A stretch of DNA of 64,000 nt. Source: Bacteroidota bacterium. Lineage in GTDB: Bacteria > Bacteroidota > Bacteroidia > UBA8524. The stretch is taken from the NCBI GenBank assembly GCA_008933805.1, contig WBUH01000001.1, positions 1 to 64,000 on the forward strand. The letters run 5' to 3'. This document shows positions 16,387 to 26,046 of the stretch, piece by piece (position 1 is the first letter of the stretch; every line of letters begins with the position of its first letter). A program made the translations under genes and the position numbers. Under the pieces are notes generated by a model. It had not been told where the DNA came from, ran no database searches, and saw only the letters and a list, made by a program, of their open reading frames with translations.

Positions 16387-18678
16387 ATGCTGAAGAGAAT
16401 ACTATATACATTATTGCTGGTGCTTGCTGTTGCCGTAAGTGCAAATGCCCAGTTTAGCAGGAAACGACTTCCATACTCTGAACAAGAAAGAAAAGAACTG
16501 TTTAAGCAGTATATTAAAGAAGATGCCTTTGATGATGAGGTTTTCGAGTCGAACGATGTGCCCGAAAAGTGGAAAAACGAATCGATGGTGGTGTTGGGTA
16601 GAAAAATGCATTATCAGGGTGATGTGAACCCATGGAACAACATCGGGTACCTGCATTTCTTTTTTAGAACCAAAATTAAACTACAAGATAAGTATGCCGT
16701 TGAAACCTACTCTGAATATTATTTTGATGAGGGGGATATTGTTGAAATTTATATCCAAAAGCCTGACGGCACAAGGACAATGGTGGATTTGGATGAAGCA
16801 ATAGAGGTAAAAGAGAACATTCCAAATTTGTTTTTAGGAGCTAATGTAAGTATTACCCAATATAAAAAACTTGCAATACCCGGTCTTGAGCCCGGAGATA
16901 TTATTGATGTGTACTCGTTTGATGCCATGCGTTTTAACCGTAACTATTTTCATTGGACTGATCCCTTGACGGCGTTGGTGTGGCCTTTTACATGGGTTAA
17001 AGTGGGTCTTTCTATTGTGTACGATGCCGGTTATACAGGGTCGTTTGGTAATGCAAAATTATTGCACGACGATGTACCTGTTGCCGGACAAAAGGTGTCG
17101 TTTGATTTAGGTCGTAACTTTTACCTGAATTTTCGCTCGTTGAACGGTGCGCCTGAAATTGAAGAAGGTGACAGCAAAAAACGCAAAAGGAGGTTGTGGG
17201 TTTTTAAAGACGGAATGCGCGACCGACTAAAAGAAGAGGAGTTTAGCGAACCCTTTGCCAGCCTACCGGCCATTAAGTACGAAATTACGTTTGCCAATAA
17301 CCGCGAGAAAAAGAAAACGGAAAAATTGATTGACCGTAAAAACAAACTAAAAACAGCGGTAAATGAAAAGGATATTAAAAAAATTGCTCATAAATTTTTA
17401 AAGGATAGTAAAGAAGCTACCGGCGATATTTATTATAAATTTTACAAAACCCAAGGTAAAAAAATAAAGGGTAACAGGGAATTTATTGAAGCTTTTTACA
17501 ACCACTACCGCACCACTAAATTATTTCAAATAGCCCGTTTCAGTGATGAAGCACCATATGATGTAGCTTTAAATAATTCTGACTTTGTGATGTACATGGT
17601 GAAGATTTGCCGCAAACGCCTGATTGACTACACCCTTATTGCCGGGGTGCCATCGTCGGCGGGGGGCATGGATGCGTTGGTAAGTAAAGAAGATTTGATA
17701 TGGGGTATTAAAATGAACATTGATGGTGAGGAAGTAATTTATACGGATTGTGACTTTTATGCCCAACCCGGTGAAGTAAACCCCGCTTTTGAGGGAATTA
17801 AACTGTATGAGATTAAACCGGCATCGTCTCGTCGAAGAATTAAATTGGATGAATACAGCATTGCTGTTACTAAGCCTGCCGATAACCAATTTAAGTTTGA
17901 GATTAAAGCCGAGTTTCAAGATGATTTAGATACACTGAAAGTTGCCCGTAATACTCATCTTAAAGGAATGCCCCGCTACCGTTTTAAGGCTCGCACTTTT
18001 TCATACGAAAACTACTTTGAAAAAGTGAAAGAACAGTTTAAGACGGAGAGGATGTTTGCCAACGGCTTTGTTTACGAAAAATCAGCACTTAGAGATGATA
18101 ACTTTTTGGATGAAGAAGAAGCCAGGATACAAAAAGGGATTGTTGACAGGTATAGCAAAATAGCCCAAAAGAACGCCAAACGTGATTTACGAAGTGACTA
18201 TGTTATGGCATCGCATGATAAGTTGACTATTAAGCAAAACGGACTTGAAGTTGGACAACCCGATATAATTTTTGATGAGGAATACCGCTTGGTGGATTTG
18301 CTAGATAGCAACGGGGGCAATGTTTATATCTTAAAGATTGGTGAGTTTATTGACGGTCAGATTGAGTTGAACGACAAAGATGACCGCGAGCGTCAAGGGG
18401 ATATTGTGTTTCCTTATTCAAGGTCGTTTGTATACGATATAGAACTGGTAATACCCGGTGGTATGCAGGTATCAAGCATTGACGCATTGAACCGCAATGT
18501 TGAGAACGAAACCGGAAGTTTTGTGTCAACCGCCAAACTGGAAGGCTCTACCCTTAAAATACATTTAGAAAAAGTGTATAAGGGTAATTTTCATAGTAAA
18601 GATAAATGGGAAGACCTGCTGAAGTTTATTGACGAGGCAGTTGATTTCCGTAGTGTTAAACTTATTTTAAGCAAATAA
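16387..18678 (+). CDS. Exported DUF3857-like protein, partner of the transglutaminase
   Basis: A 763-aa protein with a cleavable signal (hydrophobic run ending ANAQ at about residue 22). The middle carries segments typical of DUF3857 proteins, such as ITQYKKLAIPGLEPGDIIDV (about 157-176). No cysteine-histidine-aspartate triad like that of its neighbour is visible. The size and architecture match the upstream gene, so an ancient duplication with loss of catalysis is possible. The barrel protein gene starts 4 bp after the stop. Function unknown. Confidence 0.75.
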   Translation: MLKRILYTLLLVLAVAVSANAQFSRKRLPYSEQERKELFKQYIKEDAFDDEVFESNDVPEKWKNESMVVLGRKMHYQGDVNPWNNIGYLHFFFRTKIKLQDKYAVETYSEYYFDEGDIVEIYIQKPDGTRTMVDLDEAIEVKENIPNLFLGANVSITQYKKLAIPGLEPGDIIDVYSFDAMRFNRNYFHWTDPLTALVWPFTWVKVGLSIVYDAGYTGSFGNAKLLHDDVPVAGQKVSFDLGRNFYLNFRSLNGAPEIEEGDSKKRKRRLWVFKDGMRDRLKEEEFSEPFASLPAIKYEITFANNREKKKTEKLIDRKNKLKTAVNEKDIKKIAHKFLKDSKEATGDIYYKFYKTQGKKIKGNREFIEAFYNHYRTTKLFQIARFSDEAPYDVALNNSDFVMYMVKICRKRLIDYTLIAGVPSSAGGMDALVSKEDLIWGIKMNIDGEEVIYTDCDFYAQPGEVNPAFEGIKLYEIKPASSRRRIKLDEYSIAVTKPADNQFKFEIKAEFQDDLDTLKVARNTHLKGMPRYRFKARTFSYENYFEKVKEQFKTERMFANGFVYEKSALRDDNFLDEEEARIQKGIVDRYSKIAQKNAKRDLRSDYVMASHDKLTIKQNGLEVGQPDIIFDEEYRLVDLLDSNGGNVYILKIGEFIDGQIELNDKDDRERQGDIVFPYSRSFVYDIELVIPGGMQVSSIDALNRNVENETGSFVSTAKLEGSTLKIHLEKVYKGNFHSKDKWEDLLKFIDEAVDFRSVKLILSK

Positions 18679-18682
18679 CCCA

Positions 18683-19336
18683 ATGAAGAAGTATATCGTA
18701 TTTTTTGGATTAGTTTTTCTGTGTTTCGTTTCAAAAGGCCAAACTTTTATACAAGGTGGCTTATTGGTTAAAGGAATTGAAGCTGCATTTGGAAGGGGCG
18801 ACCAATCTGTAAAAGGTGGTTTGGGTGTTGATTTTCAAATCGGGAAGTTTATTAACGAAAAGAAAATGAGGTCTTTTACAATCAATTATAGATTTGGCAG
18901 GAAACATTCTCCTGAGAATGATAAAGTGTTTGTTTATGACCCAAATACCTCATTAAGTACTGAATACAATATAAAACGGACAGCAACAAGCTCGGTACTT
19001 TCTCTAGGTTATGAGCGAAAAAGTTGTTTTGCAAATACTGAATTTGATGATGTTTGGCAGTACTATAATATAATTAGTTACATGCTTTCTTTAACAACTG
19101 TAAAAGAAGAAATAGATAATTCTGTAAAACTACCAACGAGCTACGAATACGATTATCAAGGTACGCACTTTGGTTTGCTTGATGTTACCGCAGGATTTGG
19201 TATGGCCAGAAAATTTAATATGAATTCTTATGCCTTTGCTGAGGCAAGATTATTCTTTCCGCTAATAGACCAAGGTGATTTTTATCCGGGTGCAGGCATA
19301 CGTTTTAATTTTGGAGTAAGGCACTTTATAAATTAA
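18683..19336 (+). CDS. Predicted small outer-membrane beta-barrel protein
   Basis: A 217-aa protein with a signal peptide (residues 1-19, ending SKGQ). Alternating hydrophobic beta strands and a C-terminus IRFNFGVRHFIN suit a small outer-membrane barrel. I do not recognise a named family. It lies 4 bp after the DUF3857-like gene and is the last member of that three-gene unit. More AT-rich than its neighbours by eye. Confidence 0.65.
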   Translation: MKKYIVFFGLVFLCFVSKGQTFIQGGLLVKGIEAAFGRGDQSVKGGLGVDFQIGKFINEKKMRSFTINYRFGRKHSPENDKVFVYDPNTSLSTEYNIKRTATSSVLSLGYERKSCFANTEFDDVWQYYNIISYMLSLTTVKEEIDNSVKLPTSYEYDYQGTHFGLLDVTAGFGMARKFNMNSYAFAEARLFFPLIDQGDFYPGAGIRFNFGVRHFIN

Positions 19337-19385
19337 TACTTTGGGGCTTTAGTATTTGTGGTTTCTTTGCATCTTTGCAAAAAGC

Positions 19386-20150
19386 ATGAAAGATTTTATT
19401 ACCTGGCTGATGCGCAATGTGCCACGGCCCGTATTGATTAGGTTTAGCTACGTTTTTAACAAATTCTCGCCCCTTTTTTTAAAGGGTGATAAAGTACAAT
19501 GTCCCGTTTGCGAAGGTAATTTTAAGTACCTTTTACCCTACGGTGCCGTAAAACGCCGCGATAATGTGTTGTGCCCCAAATGTCTTTCGTTGGAGAGACA
19601 TAGGCTTTTATGGTTGTTTTTAAACCAAAAGACAAACTTTTTTACCGATAAGATTAACCTGTTGCACATAGCACCCGAGCAATGCTTTTACTCACGCTTC
19701 CGCAAACAGGCGAACTTAAATTACCTTACCGCTGATTTAAATTCTCCGTTGGCGGATGTAAAAATGGACATCCACAAAATGCCGTTTGAGGATAATCGTT
19801 TTGATGCAGTGTTATGTAACCACGTGTTAGAACACGTTGACGACAGCCATAAATCAATGACTGAAATATACCGTGTGCTAAAACCCGGCGGATGGGCAGT
19901 GATGCAGGTGCCTTTGGACACTACAAGGGCAACCACTTACGAAGACCCAAGCATAACCAGCCCCGAAGACCGCGAAAAACATTACTGGCAAAAAGATCAC
20001 GTTCGTTTGTTTGGGTTAGATTACCCTGATAAGCTTGCTGCTGCCGGATTTACTGTAATTCCTGTAGATTTAACTGCCGAGTTGCCCGCTGAGATGGTTG
20101 AGAAATACCGACTATCAAAAGGCGAAGTAATTTATTGGTGCAAGAAATAG
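19386..20150 (+). CDS. Class I SAM-dependent methyltransferase
   Basis: A 254-aa protein. The first 70 residues hold a zinc-ribbon-like module with CPVCEGNF and CPKCLSLERHR. A Rossmann-type methyltransferase domain follows, with motif-like LLHIAPEQCF, the acidic segment LTADLNSP, VLCNHVLEHVDD and RVLKPGGWAVMQVP (about 155-170). ATG 19386 is preferred because upstream in-frame codons are only TTG/GTG and lie in the presumed promoter. Related enzymes often sit near glycan or secretion genes; no substrate can be proposed here. It ends at a hairpin shared with the convergent HAD gene. Confidence 0.85.
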   Translation: MKDFITWLMRNVPRPVLIRFSYVFNKFSPLFLKGDKVQCPVCEGNFKYLLPYGAVKRRDNVLCPKCLSLERHRLLWLFLNQKTNFFTDKINLLHIAPEQCFYSRFRKQANLNYLTADLNSPLADVKMDIHKMPFEDNRFDAVLCNHVLEHVDDSHKSMTEIYRVLKPGGWAVMQVPLDTTRATTYEDPSITSPEDREKHYWQKDHVRLFGLDYPDKLAAAGFTVIPVDLTAELPAEMVEKYRLSKGEVIYWCKK

Positions 20151-20171
20151 TATTCATTGTTTAAATACATC

Positions 20172-20198
20172 AAAAAAGGGCCTTAAAGGCCCTTTTTT
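20172..20198 (+). terminator. Bidirectional terminator between convergent genes
   Basis: GGGCC/GGCCC stem with a 5-nt loop, flanked by six A and six T, so both strands end in a T-run. It terminates the methyltransferase transcript and overlaps the last four codons and stop (KKGL*) of the HAD-like gene on the other strand. Confidence 0.85.
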
Positions 20199-20632
20199 GA
20201 TGATAGGGTATATAGTACCCGCTTTTTAAAGCTGCGGTGCTTTGTATAGTTCGTATGGGCGTCGTAGTCTAATACCATTTTTTCTAAATCTTGCCCGTCA
20301 GGACAAAGCAGTTGGTAAATTCTGCCCCAGCCTATAAAACCTCCCACGTTACGGTCGTCTATAAAGCAGTCAACATTAAGTTTACGCGGTGTGGCAGCGT
20401 CAAATACTTCACCTTCGTAATTTGCATTTACAGCTTCAAATTCTATACCGTGTTTGCGGCAAAACTCTACAGCTTCATCCAATTCGCTACCAATCCTAAA
20501 TGTCCATAAAATCAATTGGTGGCCTTTCTTTTTAAGCGCATCCAATGTAGCAAAGGCAAACAACATCTCTTCGCCAATGGCAGGGTACTTGTTTTCTACT
20601 ATCGTTCCGTCAAAATCTACGGCTATCTTCAT
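20183..20632 (-). CDS. HAD-like hydrolase (BT0820-like), copy 1
   Basis: A 149-aa protein beginning MKIAVDFDGTIVENKYP, the HAD motif I (DxDGT) at residues 6-10. Motif II is in ILWTFR (about 41-46) and the terminal acidic motif is CFIDDRNVGG (about 109-118). It resembles small cap-less HAD hydrolases of Bacteroidota with unknown substrate. A second, diverged copy lies just upstream on the same strand with a very similar leader sequence, suggesting tandem duplication. Its 3' end is built into the terminator hairpin. Confidence 0.82.
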   Translation of the reverse strand: MKIAVDFDGTIVENKYPAIGEEMLFAFATLDALKKKGHQLILWTFRIGSELDEAVEFCRKHGIEFEAVNANYEGEVFDAATPRKLNVDCFIDDRNVGGFIGWGRIYQLLCPDGQDLEKMVLDYDAHTNYTKHRSFKKRVLYTLSSKKGL

Positions 20633-20636
20633 TCTA

Positions 20637-20675
20637 GTCAGTTTTAAGTTATCTGTTTACAGTTTTGAGTTATGG
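20637..20675 (-). repeat. Leader repeat, copy 1 (upstream of HAD copy 1)
   Basis: About 39 bp (on plus: AGTCAGTTTTAAGTTATCTG and onward) that reappears with few changes at 21073-21113, each copy immediately upstream of a HAD-like gene. On the coding strand it reads as short AACTG-rich units. Confidence 0.6.
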
Positions 20676-20694
20676 TAAACCAAAAGGCTGTTAA

Positions 20695-21072
20695 CTATTT
20701 TTCGAGCCACGTTTTAAAGTTGGCAACTGTTTCTACGGTTTCATCCCATTTACCTGCAAAGTTTATAGCACGGTCGTCAATAAACAAATCAGCCATGGGT
20801 TTGCCAAACGTCCATATTTTGTCATACGGAATATCATATTTGGCCATGTATTCTTTTATCTGTTGTTCTTGGTATTTCTCATCCTTACCGTCGCCACTTT
20901 TCTTAAATATCTTATTGGTACGGGTAGTAAAAATGTAAATATAATGGCCGTTTTCTTTCAGCTTCTTCAACGCTTCTGAAGCACCTGGCACCGGAGGGTC
21001 GTACAACTCGCCGTCTTGGTAGCCTTTGCTGTATCCGTGTATTACACCGTCAAAATCAATCGCTATTTTCAT
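20695..21072 (-). CDS. HAD-like hydrolase, copy 2
   Basis: A 125-aa protein starting MKIAIDFDGVIHGYSKGY, with HAD motif I at DFDGV. Motif II lies in IYIFTTRTN (about 48-56) and the C-terminal acidic motif is LFIDDRAINF (about 96-105). The first 12 residues and the codons behind them closely match copy 1, but the rest has diverged and it is 24 residues shorter. Substrate unknown. It sits 62 bp upstream of copy 1 and 43 bp downstream of elbB on the same strand. Confidence 0.8.
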   Translation of the reverse strand: MKIAIDFDGVIHGYSKGYQDGELYDPPVPGASEALKKLKENGHYIYIFTTRTNKIFKKSGDGKDEKYQEQQIKEYMAKYDIPYDKIWTFGKPMADLFIDDRAINFAGKWDETVETVANFKTWLEK

Positions 21073-21113
21073 GTCAGTTTTTAAGTTTTCTGTTTACAGT
21101 TTCAAGTTGTATG
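21073..21113 (-). repeat. Leader repeat, copy 2 (upstream of HAD copy 2)
   Basis: About 41 bp matching the segment at 20637-20675 (shared CTGTTTACAGTTT core and flanking AAGTT). Its position directly before the second HAD gene shows that the duplicated unit included the 5' leader. Confidence 0.6.
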
Positions 21114-21115
21114 CC

Positions 21116-21805
21116 TTATTTGGTGCCGGTCATTTCTATCAGTTTGTCAATAGCCATTTTAGCGTTGGCGCGCACTTGTTTTATGCTCACCTCCATCATA
21201 TAGCACGGTGCCGAAATAAGTTTATTTTCCTCATCTACCAAAATTTCATTGATAGTTTTCATTTGTGGTTGAGCACCCATGGCCGCTAATCCTTCGCTGT
21301 CAGCTTTGATGTCGTAAGGAGACGGGTCTTTATCAGTACCCAATGTAAGTTTGGGATGAGTACCGCTACCCTCAAGAGCTTTTGCCAATACAACGGGCGA
21401 TACGCATAAGGCTGCAATGGGCTTGCCTGCTTGCATCACACGTGCTAAAAAATCCTTAATTAATGGGTTAATAGGGCCTTCGGCGCCTTTAAATGCCCAT
21501 TGGGTAAAGTTTTTTGCAGCACCAAAGCCGCCGGGCATCACCAAACCATCGATTTCATTGATGTCAAACCCTTCAATATCTTTTATATTTCCGCGAGCTA
21601 TGCGTGCGGCTTCAATTAAAATATTGCGTGTTTCAGGCATTTCCTGCCCTGTAGTGTGGTTTATTACATGGTGCTGGTTGTAGTTGGGAGCAAGACATAT
21701 CCATTCTGCTCCGGCTTCATCTATTGCTAAAAGACTTAATACTGCCTCGTGTATTTCTGAACCGTCGTAAACGCCGTTTCCTGAAAGAAGAACACCAATT
21801 TTCAT
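21116..21805 (-). CDS. elbB: ElbB-type glyoxalase / DJ-1 superfamily protein
   Basis: A 229-aa protein of the ElbB (isoprenoid biosynthesis, class I glutamine amidotransferase-like) family. It begins MKIGVLLSGNGVYDGSEIHE and has GLVMPGGFGAAKNF (about 84-97) and the nucleophile-elbow region ALCVSPVVLAKAL with the cysteine near residue 133. Family members show glyoxalase III activity in E. coli; the in vivo role is unclear. ATG 21805 gives the family's usual length; a longer reading frame to 21961 has no supporting similarity. Confidence 0.9.
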   Translation of the reverse strand: MKIGVLLSGNGVYDGSEIHEAVLSLLAIDEAGAEWICLAPNYNQHHVINHTTGQEMPETRNILIEAARIARGNIKDIEGFDINEIDGLVMPGGFGAAKNFTQWAFKGAEGPINPLIKDFLARVMQAGKPIAALCVSPVVLAKALEGSGTHPKLTLGTDKDPSPYDIKADSEGLAAMGAQPQMKTINEILVDEENKLISAPCYMMEVSIKQVRANAKMAIDKLIEMTGTK

Positions 21806-21948
21806 GCGATGTTGTTTTGTTTTGAACTCAAGCCAAAGATAAGGGGCTTGTAGGTGAGTTGCAAACCCCATTTGTGATGCAGCAGTACAACTAACATACC
21901 GTATGGTTTTATTTATTATACTTGCTAAAAGTAAAAAAATTGAAATAT

Positions 21949-22572
21949 ATGTCAATTGCAATTAAACTAAACTTGATTAATCGGTCAAACGACCAAAACA
22001 ACTCTGAAATCGTAATTTTCTCTAAAAACGTAGCTACTGATTTTGAAGAAACAGCCATTGCTTGGACAGTGATTCAATATTTAGGTCAGGGGGCTCACCA
22101 CCCTTTTACCTATCCAATGGATAGCACTGCAAGTGCTGTTGACAGCTATGGTAATTATTTGCCGCAACTTATGGCCAATCCCGGTGAAGCTTTTCATGTT
22201 ATAAGGGATACTTCGGGTGATGTTATTTCGGCAATGGGTTCGGGAACAAATCCGCAACAAATACAAATACGGAACGATTTGCCGCAAGGAGCAATTAATG
22301 CCTTAATTTACAAAGACGGTAAGTTATTTACTCAAAAAACGGGTATTGCTCCGGGACAAATGGCTGTTTTTGAATTTAAGCCAACAATTTGGATTGGTGT
22401 GGTTTCTGAAGTTGAGCAAGGTCAGGTGATGGATGCGGCAATAATTAGTACTGTTAATACTGAATTATCTTTGTTGGGTATAGCCTCTGCTGATATTGTA
22501 ATGACTGGGGGTGGTCCGGGTATATCTGCTACTCCATTTTCATTTACTTTGGAGAATGTGGTGATGGCGTAA
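21949..22572 (+). CDS. Conserved-looking hypothetical protein
   Basis: A 207-aa cytoplasmic-looking protein beginning MSIAIKLNLINRSND. It is beta-rich by pattern, with no signal peptide or membrane segment. The Gly-rich C-terminal part includes MTGGGPGISATPFSF. I do not recognise the family. The second gene of the pair starts 2 bp after the stop, so translation is probably coupled. ATG 21949 is preferred over an upstream in-frame TTG at 21922. Base composition is more AT-rich than the flanking elbB and uvrA. Confidence 0.65.
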   Translation: MSIAIKLNLINRSNDQNNSEIVIFSKNVATDFEETAIAWTVIQYLGQGAHHPFTYPMDSTASAVDSYGNYLPQLMANPGEAFHVIRDTSGDVISAMGSGTNPQQIQIRNDLPQGAINALIYKDGKLFTQKTGIAPGQMAVFEFKPTIWIGVVSEVEQGQVMDAAIISTVNTELSLLGIASADIVMTGGGPGISATPFSFTLENVVMA

Positions 22573-22574
22573 TA

Positions 22575-23135
22575 ATGGCTAGGTTTAAAAGGAATAATAG
22601 TCAATTTTCAATGAAAATATCTGACGAAGAATTAAATAAATTTTTTGAAAATTTTGATGTCAAACTCCAAAAATGTTTTGATGAAATTGAAGAATTGGCT
22701 TTAGTTGGAAACCGTATAAGAGATAAAATTATACCGTTTAAGGAGTCTAGCTTTGATATAGGAAGCCTTTACATTCCTTATTCAGCACTAAGAATCTTTT
22801 ATTTAAGAAGGCAAGCAAATGAATATGACCGGGGTATTGAATTGTCAGTCCATTTTCAATATAACTCATTCAGTAATGAAGAAAATAAGGCCTATTTTAC
22901 CAAATATACTAGTGATAAGCTATACTTATGGATTGATATATACCCCTGTCGGGATAATGATTTTACTAATTTTGAATGGGAACTTGGGGAGGGTGAGATA
23001 AAAACAATAGAATTCCCAAACCAACTAAATGGGGAGTTGGTAGAAGAAATCTGTCTTTATCTCTCTTTAAAGGCAAATATCATTGCTAAAACGCTTAATG
23101 ATATTGTTCTTGAAGATGAAAGCAGGGTGAATTAA
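22575..23135 (+). CDS. Hypothetical protein, partner of preceding gene
   Basis: A 186-aa protein, AT-rich, rich in charged and aromatic residues. The N-terminal third (about residues 15-65) is predicted helical, with FFENFDVKLQKCFDEIEEL. No catalytic motif, signal peptide or membrane span is visible. It starts 2 bp after the previous stop and runs convergent to uvrA. Family and function unknown. Confidence 0.6.
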   Translation: MARFKRNNSQFSMKISDEELNKFFENFDVKLQKCFDEIEELALVGNRIRDKIIPFKESSFDIGSLYIPYSALRIFYLRRQANEYDRGIELSVHFQYNSFSNEENKAYFTKYTSDKLYLWIDIYPCRDNDFTNFEWELGEGEIKTIEFPNQLNGELVEEICLYLSLKANIIAKTLNDIVLEDESRVN

Positions 23136-23162
23136 ATCAACTAATCACCAAATCTTCAAATT

Positions 23163-26003
23163 CTAAAGCTCCTCCTTCAAAAATAAGCCTGTAAAGCTTT
23201 CTTTTACTTTTACTATTTGTTCGGGAGTTCCGGTGGCTACAATTTGTCCGCCACGGTGCCCGCCTTCGGGGCCAAGGTCAATAATGTGGTCGGCAACCTT
23301 TATTACATCCAAATTGTGTTCAATCACCAACACGGTATTGCCGCGCTCTACTAATTTGTTTAGCACATCAAGCAAGATGCGCACGTCTTCAAAATGGAGC
23401 CCTGTAGTCGGTTCATCTAAAATGTAGAAGGTATTGCCCGTGTCTTTTTTGCTAAGTTCGGTAGCCAGTTTCACGCGCTGCGCTTCACCGCCGCTAAGGG
23501 TGGTGCTGCTTTGTCCAAGGGTAACGTAGCCCAAGCCCACATCCTTCATGGTTTGTATTTTACGAAGAATGAAGGGAACACCTTCAAAAAACTCGCAGGC
23601 TTGCTCAATGCTCATGTCCAGCACATCGCTGATGGATTTACCACGGTAGCGCACTTCCAATGTCTCGCGGTTGTAGCGTCGGCCGTTGCATTCTTCGCAC
23701 TGCACGTACACATCGGGAAGGAAGTTCATTTCAATCAAACGCATACCGCCGCCTTTGCAGGTTTCGCACCTGCCGCCTTTTACGTTAAAGCTGAACCGAC
23801 CGGGTTTATAGCCGCGTATTTTGGCTTCGGGCAGTTGGGTAAACAGGTTGCGTATGTCTTGAAAAACGCCTACGTACGTTGCAGGGTTGCTACGCGGGGT
23901 ACGCCCGATGGGGCTTTGGTCTATCTCAATCACCTTATCCAAATGCTCCAAGCCTTTAATGCTTTTGTAGGGCAATGGTTTTTGGTGCGAGCCGTAAAAA
24001 TGTTGTTTTAATATGGGGTAAAGGGTTTCGGTAATCAGGCTGGATTTTCCGCCGCCCGAAACGCCCGTTACGCAAATAAATGTACCGAGGGGGAAATCAA
24101 CGTCAATACCTTTCAGGTTGTTGCCTGTAGCACCTTTAAGCACCAGTTTATTACCGTTGCCTTTGCTGCGGGTTTTAGGGACTTCAATCGACCGCTCACC
24201 GCTGATGTATTGGGCGGTAACGCTGTTTTGCTTTTTAAACTCTTCGTAAGTGCCTTGTGCCACAATTTTGCCGCCGTGTATGCCCGCACCGGGACCTACG
24301 TCTAACACGTAATCAGCGTTGATAATCATGTCTTTATCATGCTCCACTACAATCACGCTGTTGCCAATATCGCGCAGGTTTTTCAGCGAGTTGATGAGCT
24401 TTACGTTGTCGCGTTGGTGCAAACCGATACTCGGTTCATCTAAAATGTATAATACGCCGGTTAATTGCGAGCCTATCTGCGTGGCCAAGCGGATGCGTTG
24501 GGCTTCGCCACCGCTGAGTATTTTGCTGGGACTGTTTAGGGTGAGGTAATCCAAACCCACGTCCAGCAAAAAGTCGATGCGGCTGCGTATTTCCTTTAAA
24601 ATTTCGGTAGCAATAATGTTTTGGCGGTCGGTAAGGCGGGTTTCAATCCCGTTAAACCATTCTTTCAGTCCGCCGATGTTTAGCATGGCCAGCTCTGAAA
24701 TGTTTTTCCCGTCGAGAATAAAGTGTAATGATTCTTTACGCAGCCTTGCTCCGTTGCAGGCAGGGCAGGTGCTTTCGGTCATAAACTCCTCAGCCCAGCG
24801 GTACAGCGCATCGTACGATTTTTCTTGATAATGACGGCTAAGCATGGGGATAATGCCTTCAAACGTGCTTTGGTACGTTTGTTTTGCTCCACTGCTAAAC
24901 TCGTAAGGCACATCAAACTTTTCGTCGCTACCGTGCAGGATTATATTCAGGGCTTCTTGCGGTATTTTGTTGATGGAATCGGCAAGGCTGAATTTGTATT
25001 TTTTGGCTACTGCACGCAGTTGTTGAAACGTCCAGTTCTCCTTCAATTCGCCCAAGGGGGCTATGCCGCCGCGGTTGATGCTGACGGTAGGGTCGGGGAT
25101 GATGAAGTTAATATCTACTTCGGTGATGGAGCCTAAGCCCTCGCAGGTGGGGCAGTATCCGTAGGGGCTGTTGAACGAGAAACTGTTGGGTTGCGGCTCG
25201 TCGTACGAGATGCCCGATGCAGGATCCATCAGGTATTTGCTAAAGTGGTAGTATTTTTCGTTCTCCACGTCAAACACCAGCACCAACCCTTTGCCGGCCT
25301 TCATGCCCGCTTGTAAACTTTGCGAGATGCGGAACGCCGATTTATCGTCGGGTTCAAGGCGGTCTATCACCACCTCAATGTCGTGTATTTTGTAGCGGTC
25401 AAGCTGCATTTTGGCGGCAATCTCCATAATCTCGCCGTCAACACGCACCTTGGTATAACCTTGCTTGCGCAGTTGCTCAAACAACTCGCGGTAATGCCCT
25501 TTTCTTCCCTTTACTATGGGAGCCAGCAACAGTATTTTTTGTCCGCGAAACTGCTCCAGTATGCGGTCTTTTATTTGGTCTTCGCTAAAGCGCACCATTT
25601 TCTCTCCCGTTTCGTAGCTATAGGCTTCGGCTACGCGGGCATACAACAGGCGCAAAAAGTCGTAAATTTCGGTAATAGTACCCACCGTACTGCGCGGGTT
25701 GCGGCTTACGGTTTTTTGCTCAATGGAGATAACGGGGCTAAGGCCGTTAATCTTGTCCACGTCGGGGCGTTCCATATCGCCGATGAACTGGCGGGCATAC
25801 GCGCTAAAACTCTCCATGTAGCGGCGTTGTCCTTCGGCATAAATGGTATCAAAGGCCAGCGACGATTTGCCGCTGCCACTAAGGCCGGTAACCACCACCA
25901 ACTGGTTGCGGGGTATGGTAACGTCTATATTCTTAAGGTTGTGCTCGCGGGCGCCTATCACCTCCAGCACACCTTCTTCTACAATGGGGTTTGCGGTGCT
26001 CAT
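23163..26003 (-). CDS. uvrA: Excinuclease ABC subunit A
   Basis: A 946-aa DNA-damage sensor of nucleotide excision repair. Two ABC ATPase modules are present: Walker [15 protein letters not shown] near the N-terminus and [14 protein letters not shown] in the second half, each with a signature ([14 protein letters not shown] and [14 protein letters not shown]). Zinc-finger cysteines appear in [18 protein letters not shown] and CETCKGGG...CEEC. The start is set at ATG 26003 ([11 protein letters not shown]), which matches the family; an upstream in-frame ATG at 26030 would add nine unconserved residues. The AT-rich methylase gene ends 43 bp upstream, leaving little room for a private promoter. 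Confidence 0.97.
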   Translation of the reverse strand: MSTANPIVEEGVLEVIGAREHNLKNIDVTIPRNQLVVVTGLSGSGKSSLAFDTIYAEGQRRYMESFSAYARQFIGDMERPDVDKINGLSPVISIEQKTVSRNPRSTVGTITEIYDFLRLLYARVAEAYSYETGEKMVRFSEDQIKDRILEQFRGQKILLLAPIVKGRKGHYRELFEQLRKQGYTKVRVDGEIMEIAAKMQLDRYKIHDIEVVIDRLEPDDKSAFRISQSLQAGMKAGKGLVLVFDVENEKYYHFSKYLMDPASGISYDEPQPNSFSFNSPYGYCPTCEGLGSITEVDINFIIPDPTVSINRGGIAPLGELKENWTFQQLRAVAKKYKFSLADSINKIPQEALNIILHGSDEKFDVPYEFSSGAKQTYQSTFEGIIPMLSRHYQEKSYDALYRWAEEFMTESTCPACNGARLRKESLHFILDGKNISELAMLNIGGLKEWFNGIETRLTDRQNIIATEILKEIRSRIDFLLDVGLDYLTLNSPSKILSGGEAQRIRLATQIGSQLTGVLYILDEPSIGLHQRDNVKLINSLKNLRDIGNSVIVVEHDKDMIINADYVLDVGPGAGIHGGKIVAQGTYEEFKKQNSVTAQYISGERSIEVPKTRSKGNGNKLVLKGATGNNLKGIDVDFPLGTFICVTGVSGGGKSSLITETLYPILKQHFYGSHQKPLPYKSIKGLEHLDKVIEIDQSPIGRTPRSNPATYVGVFQDIRNLFTQLPEAKIRGYKPGRFSFNVKGGRCETCKGGGMRLIEMNFLPDVYVQCEECNGRRYNRETLEVRYRGKSISDVLDMSIEQACEFFEGVPFILRKIQTMKDVGLGYVTLGQSSTTLSGGEAQRVKLATELSKKDTGNTFYILDEPTTGLHFEDVRILLDVLNKLVERGNTVLVIEHNLDVIKVADHIIDLGPEGGHRGGQIVATGTPEQIVKVKESFTGLFLKEEL

Positions 26004-26046
26004 TTTAAATGAAACCGCAAAGGTAGGCAAAGTGTTTGAGGGTTGA

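Noticed and set aside
21805-21961. Longer elbB reading frame
   Set aside because: The extra 52 residues lack family similarity and overlap the region upstream of the divergent gene; ATG 21805 gives the normal length.
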